Origin: Zygnema circumcarinatum
Lineage: Eukaryota > Streptophyta > Zygnematophyceae > Zygnematales > Zygnemataceae
DNA length: 64,000 nt
Assembly (NCBI GenBank): GCA_037447605.1
Contig: CM074815.1
Coordinates: 1,866,525-1,930,524, forward strand
Direction: 5' to 3'
Below the pieces are notes generated by a model. It saw only the letters and a program-made list of their open reading frames with translations, had not been told where the DNA came from and ran no database searches. A program made the position numbers and the translations under genes. Numbering within the stretch: the first letter of the stretch is position 1; the number at the start of each line of letters is the position of its first letter. Below, one piece after another: positions 28,987 to 39,336 of the stretch.

Positions 28987-31900
28987 CTAAGCGAGGGAGT
29001 ACCCTATTTTTGGGGCCACTCTAGGGCCCACAAGCTGAAAATAGCGACTCAGCTGCTGCACAAGTAACCCTTCACCATGTGGCAGCAGCAGGCGCCTCAA
29101 CTCCTGTACATAGAAAGGCGAAGAGGGCATTTCATAAGTTCCATGCATTATCAGCATTCATGGAGAATAGAGTGAAAGGATAAGATTACTAAGCCCCCTG
29201 AAAGAAGCCGAGTGGATATGAGCTGAATGAAGCCCTTATTAGTACAGTCCCTGCTAAAGACAAGCAAGTGTATGGAAAAAAAAGCTCTTCCAGTCCATAC
29301 CCTGAACGACAAGCAGACCTCGTCAACCAGTAACGGAATGCTGTTGATGCCCTCCTTGGTTTGCCTCTCCAAATCTGCCAACTCCTGCTTCGTGAGCGAT
29401 AAAGAAGTGGCAGCATCGTGTATGCTGGAGACTCCGGATACTTCACCACTCCTCTCCTCATCGCCGTCGCTCTCATCACCACTCCTCTCCTCATAGCTGT
29501 CGCTCTCATCTCCAGAGCCTGACTGCTCCATAAACTCATCTCTCGGGCCTGCCTCATTTTGCTCACTAAGGGCCTGTAACTCGAACTTCTCATTTGAACG
29601 CTCATCTGTTGGCACGGGATCTTTCAGCTGCCGAATGGCAGCTTCAAGGGCAGACGATGCAGTTTGAGCGACTTCAGTGGTCATAGAAGGCTTTTCACTC
29701 TCACAGCAAGTTGTACAGGTTGATGGTGGATCTGTGAGTGCAGTTGCAGGAGACTGTTGCAGTCTTGTCAATGCTGTCGAGTATGGTACCCATCTGCAAA
29801 GATTCACTCCACATTGTCACTGGCTGGAAATTCTAAGGACAAGCCATTGAAGCTTAAGGGAACTCCTGTCAGGAGAAGCTATCATGTCTTTGCACACTCT
29901 CTGCTTGACTACACACACGTTCTGGACGTTCTGGATAAGAACTCCCTGCTTTCTATATTCAAAAGCAGCAAGTTCCATCCTTCCGCAATCAGAATAAGAA
30001 TCTCAGTATTCTATTCTACGTAGTTCGTAGAAAGCTATTCTAAAGTAATGGTAGGATGAATTCTTATTGACTCTGATAGAGAAGATTTGAAGCTCTATAA
30101 AGTTGCACTGATAGAGCTAGTACGAGGGTAACAGCAATGGAGCGAAAAGAAGCGAACTTACTGTAACCGCAACGGACAGAGGAGCTCCGATGGAGAGTAC
30201 GCTGCCTTATACTTCATCTTCGGGCAGGTGTGGATGTAGAAACCAAGGTAGTAGTATTCCAAAGAGGAACATTCCTTGTGTGCCTTCCGAACCCAGTCTA
30301 TCTCTTGTAGAGCTGAGAATTTCCCAAGTGAAAGGAAGGCCAAGTCTGGATCCCAGAAAAGATACTTGCTAGACAAGCATTTAGGCAGAACATCCACCAC
30401 GCCCACAGCAACAAGCCGGCCATCAATGCGGTACTGCTGATGGAAAGATCCAAATCCACACGCCGGGACAGAGCTTCTTTCACCTGGTCCTTGGAATATG
30501 AGAGGCGTTTCTACCAGAAACTGGGTGTATGAGTATGTTGATATGGAGCTTTCATCGTCCCCATGAACCCTTACTTGATACTTACGATATAGCTGAAACT
30601 CCTCCTCTAAAAAACGAGAAGGGGTCATTGAAATCTCCAGCTTGTGGTGCCCACCAGAACTTGCATCGTCCCTGCCTATGTCTCCTTCATTCAAGTGCTC
30701 TATCAAGTTCTGATGTCGCTGAGAGCTAACCTTAATCTCATTGAAATGATCGTTTTTTTCATTCTGCACTCCTGTCTGCTGGCATAGTCCCTCAGTGCCT
30801 TTCTCAGTTTCATTCGTACGCACTAATTTCTTAGAATCGCGTACATGGTCAGACCCATTTCCACCAACAACCTGAAGCCTCGTAAAATTCAAGTGGCCCT
30901 TGCAAGCTGTAACCTTGAGGCATCCAGGAACACTATCAGAATGAAGATGATCAGCCAAACGTTCTGCAACCGATATTGGATCTAGGCCTACTTTCAGGGG
31001 TTTACAAGGCTGTATATGCTGGGGTGATTGAGCAGGTTCGTCGTCTTTTGATGAAACTGCTGCACTATCGTTTTGTCTCCTTAAAGCTGCAGCAACAACA
31101 AATGCCACGTTGCTGGTGTAAAGAAGTTCTTCTCCAGGCGGTTTAACTTGAGCCTTTATTTTTGCTGCAGCAGGACGCACTGTCACCTTGGGGATCGAGG
31201 CAAGCCTTGGTAATTGCCCGCTCTCAAAACATTGACCAATAGATGCCTCTATACACTGCACAAGTGAACCCTGTTGTAGATTCTCAATGCCCTCCCGCTC
31301 CTTTAATACCTGTTGCTTATTTGAAATTGGAACATATTTTGGTACAAAGCCTCTCCCTCTTGAGGCCCCCACTTTCTCTTGCACTGCCGGGACAGAAGAA
31401 GGTAGACCTCCTTCAGAAATTCCGCGTCCGTTCACTACCCCTTCACTATGCAAACCTTCTTCATTTATTTTCAAGTCGCTTTTAACCGCTTGTAAGCTTC
31501 CGGTTAGGTACCTGCAAAAGTGCTGGACGAGCAAGGTCAGGCAACCTGTTACTCTAGTGTTGACCCCGCTTTGCCCTTCAACTACTAGACAGCCGCCAAG
31601 CACATTCATTTATTTAGGAAAAAAAGCAAATTGCACAGCCAACTAAAACAAGAGTTTCAAAGGATTTTAAGGTAGTTGAATGCGGTCCAATTCTTGGCAG
31701 ACCTGTCCATGCGGCGTAGAACTCGTCGCTGCTCTTTCGTCGGGACAAAGTGTTCCGCCGGCAGACGGATTGTGTAGGGAGGGCAGCACGTCTTGCCGAC
31801 TGTTGGCTTGTAGAGCCATTTTCCCGACCTTCGCCACCCTCTGTCCAGGAGTTCTGAAAAGCCGAAAAAAGAAAACAATGTCATTGTGAAAAGAAAAACT

Positions 31901-32237
31901 TGATGGTGTTTCCACCGCGAGCCTTTGGCATATCTGCAATAAGAAGTCAACGAGAATAAACTAGTCCCCTTACCTTGATAGTCTTCTACCGTCAGAGTAT
32001 GCGCCGACATTCCTGCAGCGACGAGTAATAAAGAAATAAACAGCAAAAAACTGAAACAATCAGAATGTTGCACCTTCAAGACAACCCTGCACGTTCCAGC
32101 GGTGCTTCCTCCCCCCTGCACTGACCGTGCGAGACGCTCGTCTTCCTGGTGCTCCCGCAATAGCCGCACTTGGACGTGTACTCCCCCTGGTCCTGCACGA
32201 AGCTCCCCGTGTGCCGACCCCCCCTCCTGCCCGCCAT
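28987..32237 (-). CDS. ATE1: Arginyl-tRNA--protein transferase (ATE1)
   Basis: ATE1 adds arginine from Arg-tRNA to N-terminal Asp, Glu or oxidised Cys, marking proteins for the N-degron pathway. Exons (plus coordinates, 5' to 3'): 32126-32237, 31974-32012, 31703-31853, 30162-31511, 29301-29793, 28987-29103. They give 753 residues. The N-terminal domain has the conserved CGYCGS (Cys24, Cys27) and KTCCPPYTIR (Cys73, Cys74) cysteines. The C-terminal acetyltransferase-like fold shows FQLYRKYQVRVHGD, GFGSFHQQYRIDGRLVAVGV, LPKCLSSKYLFWDPD and YYLGFYIHTCPKMKYKA. After LCPLRLQWVPYS comes a long acidic insert (residues about 560-690) with a duplicated GDESD-EERS unit. The start at 32237 was chosen because MAGRRGG leads straight into the Cys domain; the frame stays open upstream. 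Confidence 0.93.
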
Positions 32238-32639
32238 GGCCGGCCAGCCGAGCAAGGCTGCTCCGGCTGCCGCCCTCCTCCCTTGCAAGACTCTCCTGCC
32301 GAGCTCTCCCGCGATCACGACTTCTGGCATGCTCGATACCGTACTGAATATTACGATACTCAGGGATACGATATAAGAATAACGTAATGACATATTGAGA
32401 CACGATACGATACGGTTCGGTTAGATACGATACGATACTGTACAATGCGAATGTTAGCGTGCTATCAGTTTTGATGAGTACCACTTCACCGGGAGAAATC
32501 GATCTAAATATTAGTACTTGAGTTTCCGCAGTGTAGGTGGTAACATCAAATTTGCAATGTACTTAGTTTGAAAATTACAAAAAGATTGACACGCCAGGAC
32601 GAGTCAAAGGTTGGGGAGGTGAAGGGTCCTTTGGGAAGG

Positions 32640-33143
32640 AGGAGGTGGCATTGGTCTCACGATGGCGATGATGCAATGTACATGGACAACATCAGCATGG
32701 GAAACCACGAGGGACTGGTCGCAAAGGACCTAAGCACAAAAGAACAAAGCGAGGAGCGGAAAGCCACGCGTCGGGTCAGCAACGCTTCAAGCCCTCCCTC
32801 GAAGCAGCCGTTTTGATGAAATTAAGTTCGAAATAAGTATAAGAACTTTTTGCAGTTTACGCTCCTTCGGCGTGAAGCCGCGGTTGTGGGTGACCGTGTC
32901 GGTGGCCTTCCCTCCCTCCCTCCCTCCCTCCCTCCCTCCCTCCCTCCCTCCGCGCGATGTGACCGTCGCGGCTGTTTTCGAGGGAGGGCTTGAAGCGTTG
33001 TTGAGCCGAGGCATGGCTTTCCGCTCCGAGCTTTGTTTGTTTGTCCTCAAGTCCTTTGTGACCACTTCCTCGTGGTTTCCAATGATGATTTTGTCGATGT
33101 ACATTTGATGGCCTCGCCATCGTGAGACAAATGCCACATCCCC
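32640..33143. mobile_element. Inverted pair of retroelement 3' ends (foldback)
   Basis: Two arms of about 170 bp (32640-32813 and 32970-33143) are imperfect reverse complements. Outer ends share GTGGCATT-GTCTCACGATGG; inner ends share CTTCAAGCCCTCCCTCGA and CAGCCG. The spacer holds a (CCCT)n run (32905-32950). The right arm read forward ends GTACATTTGATGGCC-CGCCATCGTGAG, the same 3' end as the retroelement at 39300. The arms are therefore two 5'-truncated copies arranged with 5' sides facing each other. Confidence 0.75.
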
Positions 33144-33349
33144 TCTCTCGTTCTGCATTTACTGTACCATATTAAAGCAAAATTTTAAGGGAGAACTATA
33201 TACCGCCCCCCTTTTTTGGTTATCCCGCCACTGTTTTTTTGAAATCCGACCCTCCCATTTCGGCTATTCTGCCCCCTATTTTGAAATATCCCGCCCCCCC
33301 CATTTTGGATATTTTCCCCCCCGCGTTTTCTCCTTCTCACACATCAGCG

Positions 33350-33484
33350 CAACGTTCGAGAGAGAGAGCAACGGAGAGAAAGAGAGTGAGCACAGGAGTG
33401 AGAGCAAAGGAGAGAGAGACTAGAGTAGAGAGCACAGGAGAGAGCAAAGGAGAGAAAGACTAGAGGAGAGAGAGCAGAGGAGAC

Positions 33485-33516
<32 letters not shown>

Positions 33517-33840
33517 CGCAGAGTGAGAGTAGAGGAGAGAGACTACAGGAGAGAGCAAAGGAGAGAGAAGAGAGAGAGAGAGCAAAGGAGCGAGAGCCGA
33601 GGAGAGAGAGTATAGAGGAGAGAGAAAGAGCAGAGGAGTGAGAGTAGAGGAGAGAGAGACTAGAGGGGAGAGCAAAGGAGAGAGAGAATGAGCAGAGGAG
33701 AGAGAGAGTGTGAGTAGAGGAGTGAGAGCAAAGGGGAGAGAGACTAGAGGAGAGAGCACAGGAGAGAGCAAAGGAGAGAGAGAGAATGAGCAGAGGAGAA
33801 AGAGTAGAGGAGAGAAAGACTAGAGGAGAGAGAGCAGAGG
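33350..33840. repeat. GA-rich degenerate repeat (core of the MULE)
   Basis: About 490 bp of AGAGGAGAGAGA-type units with variants such as AGCAAAGGAGAG and GACTAGAGGAG. It has no convincing coding content. Confidence 0.85.
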
Positions 33841-34077
33841 AGAGATATTCCTCTTCTTACTACTCTCTTCCAGACCTCTGTCCTCGTAGGTCCCCCCGCT
33901 AAAGCATTGCAGGTAGAGTCGGCGGCTATCGCTATGTTTGCCGATCTTGATGTGAAATCCTTCCTTCTTGTAGTGCAAGAAGGAAGGATTCTTCTTGTGT
34001 CTTCTTCTTGTACAAGCTCATCGCGAGTCTTATACTCAGTCATTTGTGTGGAAATTGCAAACCAAGAGGAAGAAGGG

Positions 34078-34380
34078 AAGGGAGGGGAGGGCAGGGTAGG
34101 GAAGGGGAGGGGAGGGGAGAGGACGGGAGGGGAGGGCAGGGGGAGGGGAGGGGAGGGGAGGGCAAGGGAGGGGAGGGCAGGGGAGGGGAGGGCAGGGGAG
34201 GGGAGGGCAGGGGAGGGGAGGGCAGGGGAGGGGAAGGGAGGGGAGGGGAGGGCAAGGGAGGGGAGGGCAGGGGAGGGGAAGGGAGGGGAGGGGAGGGCAG
34301 GGAATGGGAGGGGAGGGGAGGGGGGTATGGGAGGGGTGGGAGGGGAGGGCAGGGGGGGGGAGGGGAGAGGACGGGAGGGG
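34078..34380. repeat. G-rich minisatellite (GGGAGGGGAGGGCA)n in the MULE
   Basis: About 300 bp of units GGGAGGGGAGGGCAG and GGGAAGGGAGG. Runs of three to four G at regular short spacing make G-quadruplex formation on this strand likely. Confidence 0.85.
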
Positions 34381-34709
34381 CGGGAAAGGAATATTCAAAA
34401 CAGGGGGGCGATCTCCTCCCGAAATATCCAAAATGGGGGAGGGGGGCAGAATAGCCGAAATGGGAGGGTCGGATTTCAAAAAAACGGTGGCGGGATAACC
34501 AAAAAAGGGGGCGGTATATAGTTCTCCAATTTTAAGTACTCTTTTTGGATTATATGCAGAAGCGCAATGGTAGAATTTAACACGCTTCGACTGAACTGTC
34601 ACAGAACATCTTGGAGATCGAAACAGCGCTGAAATTTGTTTTACAGGCTTTTGAACTGGAACGGGTGGAGCCGGTACAGGGAGACGCGAGAAGAAGACGC
34701 GGGGCAGCC

Positions 34710-37700
34710 ATGGCTGCCGCGGAGCCTGCAGCTCCACCCCTCAACTCTCTGCCCTCTGAAGTGCTTCTCCCTATTCTTCTGCGAGCCTTGCCTACAGTGC
34801 GCCAGCGCATCGCAGGGCAGCTTGTCTGCGCGACATGGCGCGCGCTTCTGAACCAGCCCGAAGCGCACCAGGAGCTCGACTTCTCAGACATGGCGCACGT
34901 GTCGACCACGGCTGTGTCGTCAATGATTCAGAAAAGCCGAGATTTAAGTGGAGGATGTATTCTGGAAAGTCTCAATGTTTCAGGGGCTTCGGAGGTTTCC
35001 ATGGCGGAACTTATGCCTGTGCTGCGAGACTGTCGGAACTTGAAGGAGGTCATTGCTTGCGAGGGGTTGAATGGCAGGCCTAAATTGAATTACTATCTTA
35101 TTTCCGAGCTCATTTATGGACTTGGAAATAGTCAAAAGGCAACCTGGACTCTTGACTTGGAAATTAACAAGTTGCATTCAAAATATTTTGGAGGCTTGAT
35201 GGCAGCTGTAGCAGGGAAGATACCGCACGTAAAGGTCAAAGGATGCCAATTGAAGGTGTCTTTTGGAGATGTTATATGGGATGATATTGCGCAAGCGATA
35301 CATGCCAATATGTCATTGGAGCGATTATCCCTTTTCTTTAAGAGGGATTTAAGTCCACCTCACGGGATTGACTTTTATGCGTGGCTGTTTAGTAGAATTG
35401 AATTCCATGAATCTCTTTCACAGCTCGATATAGTTGGGCTGCCGCCTCTGCAGTTTCCCTATGATTTTGAAGGAATCTTGTCCGAAACAACTAGCATCAA
35501 CATCAGGAACTTTTTTTCGTCATTGCCATGTTTGAAAAGGCTCTCCTTTAAAGGATGCTTCATGCCGGACTTCCTTTTGAAAGGTCTCATAAGCTATTTG
35601 GCATCACCATATTCGAGGTGTATCGAGGAATGTGAGTTGATAGAAAGTTCTATCTACGATACTGAAGCAGCTGAGATGGTCGTACAATGGCTGCAAGCGC
35701 TGGAATGGCATCAAAATTTGAAGATATTGCGATGGTCATCCAGATTTAATAATGAATTGACTACCTTAGCTAGCCTTATAGGCAACAAAGCCTTGCAAGT
35801 TTTAGACTTGCGGAGGAGCACCCTCTCTCACTATGGCGTTATGCTATTGCTGGAGCATCTCAAGCACGATACGCAATTATCTGTGCTGAGAATGGATGGT
35901 GAGAAGCCATGATTCCTTATTATGGCGATGATGACCTTTAAGCCAATCTTGCTTTCTGGAGACCATTGAGTGAGCCATATTACTGAATGCGGAGCATGCC
36001 CTGTTCTGCTAATGCAGACTGCACATGGAGTAGCTCAGTCTATGATTTTGAAGGAACTCAACTGATGGAGGCTATTTATGAATCCCTTCAGAATAGAGGT
36101 GGACTCGCAACTTTCGGTCTCACTTTGCCCCCTTGGCGTCAGCCTTTCATGAAATCAGGAGAAGCTCATCTTCTGTCCTTGTCTTCCATTCTGAGTGTTA
36201 TTGTCCGCCTGGGCAACGGAGAAGAACGTCTTGTCCAAATGCTTCACTTATCATGTAAGTTAGAGTTCCTGAATTCTCAAGATCCAACCTTTCTTTTTGC
36301 ATCCCTGAGTGGGTCAACCGTATTCTATTCATTTAGGCTGCTTTTTCATGCGAGGGTGTGCCAGTAGAGTATTGCTGATGCGTATCAAGGCCACCCCGCA
36401 TCTGCTGGTATTAATTTTCTTTGCTGGCATAAAGAATGTGCATGAGTTTCTCCACCGCCCCTGTTTTCACATGCATGTGGATTCTTAGACCACCTATTCT
36501 GTGCCTTGGATAGTCGCACCTTGCAAACTTTCAAAACATTCCTTCCATATCTCTCCAGGAAATAGCGACTTCTTTGTCCCAATTTTTTGTGTCAAAGTTA
36601 ACTTCTTTTGGATGAATGGATACTTTTCTTTCCTGGCTCGCACTGACTGCTTGAGATGTACTCTTCCAGTTTCTCAACCCCAATTCGTTATAGTAACAGT
36701 GCTTGATAGTGGAGGGACTGGCAGGTGCAGAAGTCAATCTGACTCTATTTGATCGAGCGATGTTTCGGCACACCCTCGGCTTAGTCTGTCTGCCGAACGT
36801 CAAAAGGGGTATTGTCCTTCGAATGCCAATAAATGCTGAGCAAGATGTTTTTTTGACAAAATGAAAAAGCATGTCTTTTTTCGTACTGGAGATGAGTAGT
36901 GAATCCCTTTCTAATAAGTAAGACCAATAAACCAGATTTTAAAAGCACGCGTGCTTTTTCTCTTGAAAGAAACGGTTAAACTTTTCATCATTTGTATAAA
37001 GGGATTTTGCATTTGTCATGCTTTCTCTGGTTGGCTAAAGAATAGTGAGCTGCTTGCAGGGGACGAACACTATGGAACCATTCTGACGAGTCGAGGGAAC
37101 ATTTGGCAAACGCATGCTCTTGTGAGTTTTGCAAATTGAGCTGAACCTGCATTCGTCCTTTCTGTACTATCTAGGCCCCTTCAGTGGTCCACTGGGCCCA
37201 AAAAAAATCGGAGTTTAATGGAAAAATCTGCAAATTGGTTGAGCCACCTTCTCTTCAGTGCATATAATGGGCAGTTGGACATTTCAAGCATAGGAATAGA
37301 CCTTATGGAACTTCAAATATAGATCAACAGGCCCTCAACCATTCTGTTGTTGCACGTTCGGCACGTACTGCTGAAGTGCCCCTGTGTGGCATACTTAACC
37401 CTAAAAGGGACTTGACCTATTTTTTGGTGCTTTACAGGGTAATCCATTTCAATGCCCTATTCCCCTCCAACACCCGTGGCATCAAAGGGCATTCGACAGC
37501 TTGATGCTGCTCTTATCGCAGCACTTGGCGGGTCCTTTGTGGGCTTTAACACGCCTGTTGCAGCTCGCCTTTTGGTTTGTTTGCCAGCCTGTTCTAGTGC
37601 TGTTCGTGCTCTTGTCGGGCATACCATCTTGGCAAGAGATTAAGTTGTACAGTAGGGAGCAGGTAGGCTATCTGAGAGAGGCTGGTTGGCACTGTTGCTG

Positions 37701-37770
37701 GCCTGGAAGGATGCTGTTCAATGGTGTGCTTCGTCTTGTCTATAAGCCCATCAGTGCTGCTGGTGAATAG
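34710..37770 (+). CDS. F-box protein with LRR-like region and C-terminal hydrophobic span
   Basis: Exons 34710-35898, 36018-36254, 37060-37121 and 37438-37770 are in phase and give 606 residues. Residues about 12-50 (PLNSLPSEVLLPILLRALPT then RIAGQLVCATWRALLN) are an F-box, the SKP1-binding part of SCF ubiquitin ligases. The following region has leucine-rich repeat-like strands (LESLNVSGA, LERLSLFF, LKRLSFKGC, LQVLDLRRS), consistent with target recognition. The last exon carries a strong hydrophobic stretch, LAFWFVCQPVLVLFVLLSG, which looks like a membrane span; this is unusual for an F-box protein. The start ATGGCTGCC at 34710 has a good context and lies just before the F-box; the frame is open back to an ATG at 34611. 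Later exons rest on splice sites and phase. Confidence 0.72.
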
Positions 37771-38211
37771 CAGTGGCTGGCTATGTGGGTGCATTCTGTT
37801 TGGCAGGAGAGCAGGATCGCATTCGTGGGTGCAGGGCAAAGGGAGGTTTGGCTGTATGGGGCATGTCCAGAGTTTAAAGGCCAATAGTTGGTGAGAGGAA
37901 TATGCATGTAGAGGATGGGTAAGGATGGAACTCTTTTGTGATGTTCAAAAAAACATTGATCGTCAACATGGCTGATTTGCCATCGTTATATGACACCATA
38001 GCCCTAGCGATTATCGTATCGTACTATACCGCCCATTTTACACAACACTATGGTGTAGATCAAAGGCATTAACCTGACTGAACTACGGTTCAAGAACTAA
38101 GGAACTTAAATTCTCCTGATTATTGGCTCGTGCAAATTTTCATTAATCACTATTCTTAAGACCCTACCTTTGGAGGAAGCGACTCCCACCCCCACCCCCA
38201 CCCCCACCCCC

Positions 38212-38221
38212 NNNNNNNNNN
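38212..38221. other. Assembly gap (10 N)
   Basis: Ten Ns lie between a (CCCCCA)n run and a (TCTCCC)n run. Confidence 0.97.
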
Positions 38222-38284
38222 TCTCCCTCTCCCTCTCCCTCTCCCTCTCCCTCTCCCTCTCAACCAAGTTCCTGAGCCATCGAC

Positions 38285-38428
38285 TTCCTAAACCCTAAAA
38301 TCTACCCCCTACACCCAAACCTTACTCCCACGCCCTAAACGCATCCGCCCAAACCTTCAACCAAAAACTGTAGGCCTTAAAACACCCAAACCCTCAACCC
38401 TAAACCCTGAATCCTAAATCCTAGTCCT
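38285..38428. repeat. Degenerate interstitial telomere-like repeats (CCCTAAA)n
   Basis: Scattered CCCTAAA, CCCTAAAC and close variants (CCCAAAC, ATCCTAAAT) lie over about 145 bp. They match the plant telomere repeat TTTAGGG but are too diverged and too short to be a chromosome end. Confidence 0.6.
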
Positions 38429-38504
38429 ATTCTAAACAATAAAAAATCTGAAGCCAATAAAAAAATGCCACGTCATCAAATGATGTAATGTCATTACGTA
38501 ATGT

Positions 38505-39336
38505 GGTTGTGGTTGTTGCGTTGAGGTTGTGGTCGTTCGATTGATGCGCAGGGTGTGCATCTTCTTCGGTGTGTACGCGGTGGCGAGCGCATTTTGGCCC
38601 ACAATGTTGTCCGTGATGCTATTGCCGCCGTGGCTCAGGAGGCGGGTTACCTTGTGCAGCGCGAGCCGACCCATGTTATACCACCTCGGCCGACTTCAAC
38701 GGGCGAGCGCAATGTGCGGCCCGACCTTGCTCTTTTGGACGGCGCGCGACGTATTTTTGGGGACGTCGTATTGGCTGATCCGACTCGCCGTGCTTTGTTA
38801 TCCCGTGCCGCACACCACGAGGGCGTCGCTGCCCGCGAAGCGGCCCTTCGTAAGGAGCGCGCGTATGCTCACCGCGACTCGGCCGATGAGTTTGTTCCAT
38901 TGGCGGTCGAAATTTTTGGCTGCCTTGATGCTCGGTTGGAAGTCTTCCTTCGCCAGTGCGCCCATCGCTCCTTCGAGATGCACGGCCCCGGAAGCCCTCC
39001 CCCAGCGATCCTTACAACTTTTTATCGACAACGCATTTCCGTCGCCTTACAGCGGTGTCTTGCTTCCACGATCCTTCGACGTGCCGCAGTTGTTGGGACC
39101 CGTCCCGGTGGTCTTCCGCCCCTTCCCGCGCGTACTGCGCCCCACATTGGCGACCTTCGCGGCTGCTTCTAGTGCCGTGTTGTTGCGCCTAGAAGTTGAT
39201 TTCCGTTTCAAGGCTTTCTCTTTGTCCTTATGTCCGTTGTGACCGCTTCTTTTGGTTCCTTATGTCGATTTTCTCCATGTACATTTGATGGCCTTGCCAT
39301 CGTGAGTTCAATCAAACATCATTTTCTCTTTTTTTC
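38505..39336 (+). mobile_element. R2-like non-LTR retrotransposon, 5'-truncated copy
   Basis: An open frame without start codon reads GCGRSIDAQGVHLLRCVRGG, then ERILAHNVVRDAIAAVAQEA, then RPDLALLDGARRIFGDVV. This is the Cys/His zinc motif and PD-(D/E)xK restriction-like endonuclease region at the C terminus of RLE-type non-LTR reverse transcriptases. The frame ends at TAG at about 39172. A 3' UTR of about 160 bp follows, ending GATGGCCTTGCCATC (hairpin) and a T-rich tail. Flanking 9-mers ACGTAATGT at 38496-38504 and 39337-39345 look like a target duplication. No reverse transcriptase domain is present in this copy. Confidence 0.72.
38511..39172 (+). pseudogene. Retrotransposon ORF2 C-terminal fragment (zinc motif and RLE nuclease)
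   Basis: About 215 codons of ORF2 remain, with no initiator codon and no reverse transcriptase part. Conserved positions include C..H..C, HNVVRD, RPD and the downstream D of the endonuclease, then FVPLAVEIFGCLDARLEVF and a tail RQRISVALQRCLASTILRRA. The tail is shared with the copy at 52440. It is a dead-on-arrival insertion judged by the truncation. Confidence 0.65.

Larger units (their letters stand above)
33190..34527. mobile_element. Mutator-like (MULE) non-autonomous element, 9-bp TSD
   Basis: The left end GGAGAACTATATACCGCCCC at 33190 recurs as its reverse complement at the right end (34527). The inverted repeats match for about 95 bp with only an indel and a mismatch, then continue after a short gap. 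The flanks are AATTTTAAG at 33181-33189 and again at 34528-34536, an exact 9-bp target duplication. Long TIRs with a 9-bp duplication are the mark of the Mutator superfamily. The 1338-bp element has no transposase; its core is GA-rich DNA, a short unique piece (33860-34060) and a G-rich minisatellite. Its right end is 182 bp before the F-box start codon. Confidence 0.88.
32238..34709. other. Transposon cluster between ATE1 and the F-box gene
   Basis: This divergent intergenic region should hold both promoters. It is mostly mobile DNA: an inverted pair of retroelement 3' ends (32640-33143) and a Mutator-like element (33190-34527). About 400 bp upstream of ATE1 includes a degenerate ACGATAC repeat (32325-32450). 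Confidence 0.75.

Noticed and set aside
34036-34737. 233-residue Pro/Leu-rich frame opposite the G-rich minisatellite
   Set aside because: It is the complement of the minisatellite inside the MULE and overlaps the F-box exon on the other strand.
38285-38428. Chromosome end (telomere)
   Set aside because: Repeats are few, diverged and flanked by unique sequence and genes on both sides.
38529-39242. 237-residue overlapping plus-strand frame
   Set aside because: The alternative frame (38511-39172) has the conserved zinc and endonuclease residues and is shared with the 52-kb copy; this one is a GC-rich shadow.
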